A stretch of 64,000 nucleotides of DNA, taken from Mogibacterium sp. (GTDB lineage: Bacteria; Bacillota; Clostridia; Peptostreptococcales; Anaerovoracaceae). A program made the translations under genes and the position numbers. This document shows positions 59,680 to 64,000 of this stretch, one piece after another (position 1 is the stretch's first letter; each line of letters opens with the position of its first letter). The notes beneath the pieces are model-generated. The model did no database searches and was not told the origin of the DNA. It saw only the letters and a program-made list of their open reading frames with translations. The DNA lies in assembly GCA_017431685.1 (NCBI GenBank), contig JAFRKO010000043.1:58467-122466 (forward strand). The letters run 5' to 3'.

Positions 59680-60651
59680 TTATTCGAATTCGATCGTAGA
59701 AACCGGCTTATCAGAGATATCCCACATTACCCTGTTTACTCCAGGCACTGTTTCAATTATGCGGTCTCTCATCCTCTTGAGCATTTCCCAAGGGATCTCT
59801 ACCGACTCTGCGGTTACGGCGTCTACTGTATTGATGGCCCTTATGATGACCGGCCATCCCATGTATCTCTTGCCGTCCTTGATACCTGTCGACTGCATGT
59901 CAGGAATGACTGCAAAGTATTGCCAAGGCACATTCTCCATTTTTCCGATCTCTTCTCTTACGATAGCATCAGCCTCTCTGAGAGCTTCGAGTCTGTCCCT
60001 TGTGATGGCGCCTGTGCATCTTACGCCCAGTCCAGGCCCCGGGAACGGCTGTCTGTATACCATGTTGTCAGGAAGTCCGAGCGCAGAACCCACGACTCTT
60101 ACCTCGTCCTTGTAGAGCAGCTTTACAGGCTCAACGAGCTCGAACTGAAGGTCTTCAGGAAGTCCTCCAACGTTGTGGTGAGCTTTTACTCCGTCAGACT
60201 CCAGAATGTCAGGATAAATGGTTCCCTGGCCGAGGAAAGCGATACCGTCGAGCTTTGCTGCTTCTTCAGCAAATACATCGATGAACTCCTTGCCGATGAT
60301 TTTACGCTTGGTCTCAGGATCATCCACTCCTGCAAGCTTGTCGAGGAATCTGTCAACCGCATCTACATAAATGAGGTTTGCTCCGAGCTCTTCTCTGAAT
60401 ACCTTGATGACCATTTCAGGCTCACCCTTGCGGAGAAGTCCGTGGTTTACATGTACGCAGACCAGATTATCACCTATCGCCTTTATAAGCAGTGCAGCTA
60501 CTACACTGGAGTCAACGCCGCCGGACAGAGCAAGAAGCACCTTCCTGTCTCCTACCTGAGCCTTGATCTCAGCGAGCTGCTCCTCGATGAACCTGTCAGC
60601 GAGTGCACGTGTCGTGATACGTTCCATTGTTTCCGGTCTGATGTTTCCCAT
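59680..60651 (-). CDS. guaA: GMP synthase, ATP-pyrophosphatase subunit only
   Basis: The 323-residue protein contains the SGGVDSS P-loop (43-49), [19 protein letters not shown], and the dimerisation tail ending STIEFE. It lacks the glutaminase domain of the full enzyme. Such split GMP synthases need a separate glutaminase or use ammonia; no glutaminase subunit is next to it. It follows guaB by 49 bases, behind GGAGGT, and its 3' end carries the element's right att. The last 14 bases are shared with the att. The full-length guaA (42559) seems to be the classical copy, so this may be redundant or specialised. Confidence 0.93.
   Translation of the reverse strand: MGNIRPETMERITTRALADRFIEEQLAEIKAQVGDRKVLLALSGGVDSSVVAALLIKAIGDNLVCVHVNHGLLRKGEPEMVIKVFREELGANLIYVDAVDRFLDKLAGVDDPETKRKIIGKEFIDVFAEEAAKLDGIAFLGQGTIYPDILESDGVKAHHNVGGLPEDLQFELVEPVKLLYKDEVRVVGSALGLPDNMVYRQPFPGPGLGVRCTGAITRDRLEALREADAIVREEIGKMENVPWQYFAVIPDMQSTGIKDGKRYMGWPVIIRAINTVDAVTAESVEIPWEMLKRMRDRIIETVPGVNRVMWDISDKPVSTIEFE
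59681..59694. repeat. Right attachment-site direct repeat
   Basis: TATTCGAATTCGAT, overlapping the guaA stop codon and the codons for its last residues; identical to 51719-51732. Confidence 0.85.
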
Positions 60652-60700
60652 TTCTATACCTCCATGAAACTCAGATGAGTGATATTGTCTATATATTTAA

Positions 60701-62218
60701 TTAGCGTCCGCCGCCCGAGCTGCGGTTTGAAACTTCTTTAAGAATTACATCGTGCGCTCCGCCTTCCACTATGCTGACAGCAGATACAAGAGTCAGCTTT
60801 GCGTTTTTGTGGAATTCAGGAATCGTAAGGGATCCGCAGTTGCACATTGTTGACTTTACCTTGCCCAGCGACATCTGCACGTTATCGTGAAGTGAGCCGG
60901 CGTATGGTACATACGAATCTACGCCTTCTTCGAATTTGAGCTTGGCATCTCCGCCGAGATCGTATCTCTGCCAGTTACGGGCTCTTGCCGAACCTTCACC
61001 CCAGTACTCCTTTACATAGGTTCCGTTGAGCATGAGCTTTGCGGAAGGCGATTCGTCGAATCTTGCGAAATATCTGCCGAGCATAATGAAGTCTGCACCC
61101 ATTGCAAGCGCAAGCGTCATGTGATAATCATAAACGATGCCGCCATCGGAACAGATCGGTACGTATACGCCAGTCTTCTTATAGTATTCATCTCTTGCCT
61201 GGGCTACCTCTATTACAGCTGAAGCCTGTCCGCGTCCAATGCCTTTCTGTTCACGGGTGATGCAGATGGAGCCTCCGCCGATACCGACCTTTACGAAGTC
61301 AGCACCGCAGTCAGCGAGGAAGTTGAATCCGTCAGCATCAACAACGTTGCCTGCGCCTACCTTGACTGTGTCGCCGTAGTTATCTCTGATCCACTTTAGT
61401 GTAACAGCCTGCCACTCAGAGTATCCCTCGGAAGAATCTATCGTGAGCACATCGACGCCGGCCTTGAGCAGTGCCGGTACTCTTTCCTTATAGTCTCTCG
61501 TGTTGATGCCTGCTCCGACGATGTATCTCTTATCTGCGTCGAGCAGCTCCAGCGGATGCTCTTTATGCGAATCATAATCCTTGCGGAACACAAAAGACGT
61601 AAGTCTCTGGTTTTCATCTATGATAGGCAGTTGATTTACCTTATTGTCCCAGAGAAGATCGTTCGCCTCTGAAAGAGTGATACCCTCTTTTCCGTATACC
61701 ATATTGTCAAAAGGCGTCATGAACTCGGAAACTTTTTCATCATGGCTCATACGGGAGACCCTGTAATCCTTGCTTGTTACGATACCCAGGAGCTTGCCGT
61801 CAGCAGTGCCATCTTCAGTGATCGCAATCGTGGAATGTCCTTTCTCGGCTTTGAGATCAAGCACGTCCTGAAGAGTTGCATCAGGTCTGAGATTGGAATC
61901 GCTCGGTACAAAGCCTGCCTTGTAGCTTTTGGCCTTTCTGACCATTTCTGCCTGGCTTGCTATGGACTGTGACCCGAATATGAATGAAATGCCGCCCTCT
62001 TTTGCAAGAGCAACAGCCATGTTGTTGTCAGAAACAGCCTGCATGACAGCAGATGTCAGAGGAATGTTCATAGACAGAGCAGGCTCCTCGCCTTTTCTGA
62101 ATCTGACTACCGGAGTCTTCAGTGATACGTTCTCAGGTCTTGCATCCATGCCGGAGTATCCCGGAATAAGCAGATATTCATTAAAAGTTCTTGATGGTTC
62201 CTTAAGGACTGTCGCCAT
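60701..62218 (-). CDS. guaB: Inosine-5'-monophosphate dehydrogenase
   Basis: The 505-residue protein has the (beta/alpha)8 core with [14 protein letters not shown], holding the catalytic cysteine, GNVVDADG, and [11 protein letters not shown], and two CBS domains (about 95-210). It oxidises IMP to XMP, the step before GMP synthase, with which it is encoded. Note that its C-terminus has extra residues ([11 protein letters not shown]). A possible operator lies upstream (62356-62371). Confidence 0.95.
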   Translation of the reverse strand: MATVLKEPSRTFNEYLLIPGYSGMDARPENVSLKTPVVRFRKGEEPALSMNIPLTSAVMQAVSDNNMAVALAKEGGISFIFGSQSIASQAEMVRKAKSYKAGFVPSDSNLRPDATLQDVLDLKAEKGHSTIAITEDGTADGKLLGIVTSKDYRVSRMSHDEKVSEFMTPFDNMVYGKEGITLSEANDLLWDNKVNQLPIIDENQRLTSFVFRKDYDSHKEHPLELLDADKRYIVGAGINTRDYKERVPALLKAGVDVLTIDSSEGYSEWQAVTLKWIRDNYGDTVKVGAGNVVDADGFNFLADCGADFVKVGIGGGSICITREQKGIGRGQASAVIEVAQARDEYYKKTGVYVPICSDGGIVYDYHMTLALAMGADFIMLGRYFARFDESPSAKLMLNGTYVKEYWGEGSARARNWQRYDLGGDAKLKFEEGVDSYVPYAGSLHDNVQMSLGKVKSTMCNCGSLTIPEFHKNAKLTLVSAVSIVEGGAHDVILKEVSNRSSGGGR

Positions 62219-62355
62219 ATTTCACCTCTTTTATATGTACTCTTTTGTGAAAGCGATTGATTGTCAACCGTTAAAACTATCTAACTATTTGACGTTTTAG
62301 CGCCATTTCACACAATATAGCACTATTTTAGGCCTATATAAAGCAATTTTTCAAT

Positions 62356-62371
62356 GTTAGGTAACGCTAAC
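62356..62371. promoter_or_regulatory. Palindrome in the guaB-MATE divergent region
   Basis: GTTAG and CTAAC flank GTAACG. It lies between the divergent guaB and MATE genes, about 138 bases above guaB and 115 above the MATE start. Confidence 0.3.
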
Positions 62372-62485
62372 TTTTTACCGTTCTGCAATTTCGTGAACAG
62401 ACAATGTTATCTATTATGATTTGTTTGATTGTTATCCTTTTTTTGCTGATGTAAAATAGGCATTGGCTGTAAAAATGAGGTGTTT

Positions 62486-63838
62486 GTGGATAACGAAAAA
62501 AAAGGCAACAGAATAGACCTTCTTAACGGAAAGATAGCCGGCGCACTGTTCTGGCTATCCCTTCCTATAATGGGATCGCAATTCGCCAACATGGCTTACA
62601 ATCTGTTTGACACTATGTGGGTAGGTCAGCTGGGCAACCAGGCTGTGACTGCAGTAGGCGCTGCAGGCACTTTTATGTGGATCGGTTCAGGTTTTGCCAT
62701 GATCCCACAAATCGGAGGTCAGGTCATGGCCGGCCAGTCCATAGGCGAAGGCAATATGGCAAAGGCGAGGAGCTACGCCAGAGCTGCCGTAAAGCTCATG
62801 CTTCTCGGGATGCTCACCTACGGACTCATATGCATCGCTTTCCGACACCCTCTTATATCGTTTTACCATCTTCATGATCCTGAAACAGCAGCAGCCTCAG
62901 AATCATATCTGGCTATCGTTTCCCTATGCAATGTGTTCATGGGATTAAACATCGTCATGGAGGGCCTGCTGGCAGCTACAGGTGACAGCAGGACTTCATT
63001 CAAATACAATCTGATCGGAACGATACTTAACATCGTTCTCGATCCTGTCCTCATATTTGGTGTCGGACCCTTCCCTGCGCTCGGAGTTAACGGAGCTGCA
63101 ATCGCGACTGTATTTTCAGAGTTTGTGGTATCCGCGCTTTTTGCACTGAACATAACGCGCGATGATTACCTTTTTGCAGGTTTCAGCCTGTTCGGTGACC
63201 CGGCAGGAAAAGAGATGCTGCACATAATAAAGCTCGGCGCCCCGCCGGCTGTATTCAACATCGTCTATGCTTTCATCTCGATGGTAATATCAAGAATCAT
63301 TGTTTCCTTCGGTGACGCCGCCATAGCCATCCAGAGGATAGGCGGCCAGATAGAGTCTCTGACATGGATGACTGCTGAGGGATTCTCATACTCGATGAGT
63401 GCTTTCATATCACAGAACTATGGGGCAGAAAGTTACGGCAGAGTTAAAAAAGGATTTTATACCGGCACAGCCATGATGACGGTTTTCGGTATTGCGGTGA
63501 CTGCCCTTCTGGTATTTGGTGCCGCTCCGATCTTCAGCATATTCATTAAAGAACCCGAGCTTATAGCCGGCGGAGCCACCTACCTTCGTATCGTTGGTCT
63601 CTCAGAACTCTTTATGAGTTATGAGCTCGCAACAACAGGCTCATTCAACGGCCTTGGTCAGACGAGGCTCCCTGCAGCAATCGGACTTGTTCTTACCGTC
63701 GCCAGAATACCGCTGTGTTATATCCTTATGCCTGTGATGGGCATCAATGGAGTATGGTGGGCAATGACGATCTCGAGTATACTTAAAGGCACTCTCCTCA
63801 TTATCCTCTTCATATACAGACTCAGAAAACTTCAATAG
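62486..63838 (+). CDS. MATE family efflux transporter (second copy)
   Basis: The roughly 450-residue protein begins LLNGKIAGALFWLSLPIMG and continues MWVGQLGNQAVTAVG, the MATE N-terminal signature; about 12 helices are seen with the internal repeat near residue 235. Starts are GTG at 62480 or 62486; the latter follows GAGG at usual spacing. No operon partners; the gene is divergent from guaB. Its 3' region is interrupted by an insertion sequence 22 bases after the stop. Substrate not known. Confidence 0.9.
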   Translation: MDNEKKGNRIDLLNGKIAGALFWLSLPIMGSQFANMAYNLFDTMWVGQLGNQAVTAVGAAGTFMWIGSGFAMIPQIGGQVMAGQSIGEGNMAKARSYARAAVKLMLLGMLTYGLICIAFRHPLISFYHLHDPETAAASESYLAIVSLCNVFMGLNIVMEGLLAATGDSRTSFKYNLIGTILNIVLDPVLIFGVGPFPALGVNGAAIATVFSEFVVSALFALNITRDDYLFAGFSLFGDPAGKEMLHIIKLGAPPAVFNIVYAFISMVISRIIVSFGDAAIAIQRIGGQIESLTWMTAEGFSYSMSAFISQNYGAESYGRVKKGFYTGTAMMTVFGIAVTALLVFGAAPIFSIFIKEPELIAGGATYLRIVGLSELFMSYELATTGSFNGLGQTRLPAAIGLVLTVARIPLCYILMPVMGINGVWWAMTISSILKGTLLIILFIYRLRKLQ

Positions 63839-63860
63839 AGACACCAAAAAGGCTCCCTTT

Positions 63861-64000
63861 TGAAGTGAACCCCTTTTGTTAGACAAAATCTGACGAAAGG
63901 GGTTTTGTTATGTCACGAAAAAGAAAGTATTCAGATGAGTTTAGGCTCAAAGTAGTTTTAGAGTATCTTTCCGGTCAATCGGGGGGCTTCGGAACAATTG
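63861..64000 (+). mobile_element. IS3-family insertion sequence, left end (continues past window)
   Basis: The left inverted repeat appears to begin at TGAAGTGAACCCC, close to the TGxACTGxCCCC ends of IS3-family elements. AACCCCTTT/AAAGGGGTT (63868-63876 and 63896-63904) form a hairpin that may block impinging transcription. The first ORF follows. Confidence 0.75.
63910..64000 (+). CDS. IS3-family OrfA (transposase N-terminal part), partial
   Basis: The first 30 codons read SRKRKYSDEFRLKVVLEYL, the typical start of an IS3/IS150 OrfA helix-turn-helix protein. The frame runs off the window. OrfB would be made with it by frameshift in a complete IS. Confidence 0.85.
   Translation, partial: MSRKRKYSDEFRLKVVLEYLSGQSGGFGTI

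Larger units (their letters stand above)
51719..59694. mobile_element. Integrated mobilizable element at the 3' end of guaA (synthetase-only copy)
   Basis: The 14-bp sequence TATTCGAATTCGAT occurs at 51719-51732 and 59681-59694. The right copy includes the last codons and stop of guaA (ending Ile-Glu-Phe-Glu-stop); the left copy gives the same end with TAG. Genes between are mobile-element types: RelE/YefM-like toxin-antitoxin, BspA-like surface protein, MobV relaxase, P4-type primase-helicase, MobC-like, truncated tyrosine integrase and XRE. guaA 3' ends are known integration sites for genomic islands. No full integrase is present, so the element is probably defective for self-integration. 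Confidence 0.88.

Overview
The window reads as chromosomal DNA of an obligately anaerobic, Gram-positive Clostridia-type bacterium. Most starts sit behind strong AGGAGG-type ribosome binding sites, several sigma-A type promoters are readable, and the metabolic genes are a biotin-dependent Na+-pumping decarboxylase, a tungsten-type aldehyde:ferredoxin oxidoreductase, polyferredoxins and a MobV/P4-primase element. I cannot assign a genus. No tRNA, rRNA or CRISPR array was seen.

Layout. 1-4.4 kb: a partial propeller/SpoIIE-phosphatase sensor and a MATE exporter. 4.4-16 kb: one long minus-strand transcription unit for acidic amino acid and C4-dicarboxylate use. It holds a carboxyltransferase, OadG-like, biotin carrier, OadB-like Na+ pump, OadA-like carboxyltransferase, aminotransferase, two Asp/Glu racemases, a dicarboxylate/amino-acid symporter, BioY, a TauE-type permease and an MFS sugar-type symporter. 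A divergent aminotransferase (16.2-17.3 kb) flanks it. 17.4-26.8 kb: a five-gene, tightly coupled minus-strand operon with a membrane TIR-TPR protein, a membrane pseudo-TIR, a large secreted repeat protein, a K+ channel ending in a RyR-like domain and a second multi-pass Rossmann/RyR-like protein. This is the best candidate for an undescribed signalling or defence system. 26.9-31.3 kb: glycogen synthase, a GH13 enzyme, and an OhrR-like regulator with glutathione peroxidase. 31.4-36.6 kb: a minus-strand set of DUF362, membrane-anchored, secreted and SH3 proteins, including an N-terminally truncated P1-family peptidase.

36.9-39.3 kb: a secreted YD-like protein behind a structured leader, then a lone nuclease-helicase protein. 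39.5-42.4 kb: ferredoxin, AOR and a ubiquitin-like sulfur carrier, forming an aldehyde/carboxylate redox module. 42.6-46.6 kb: full-length GMP synthase and methionine biosynthesis (MetY, MetA). 46.7-49.9 kb: an extracytoplasmic thiol-redox operon with a polyferredoxin-thioredoxin fusion. 50.1-51.0 kb: a LysR regulator, followed by a non-coding region with a candidate small RNA.

51.72-59.69 kb: an 8-kb integrated mobilizable element bounded by 14-bp direct repeats and inserted at the 3' end of a second, synthetase-only guaA gene. It carries a toxin-antitoxin pair, a BspA-type leucine-rich repeat surface protein, a MobV relaxase, a P4-type primase-helicase, a MobC-like protein, a truncated tyrosine integrase and an XRE regulator. 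59.7-62.2 kb: guaA (synthetase only) and guaB. 62.5-63.8 kb: a second MATE exporter. 63.86 kb to the end: the left end of an IS3-family insertion sequence.
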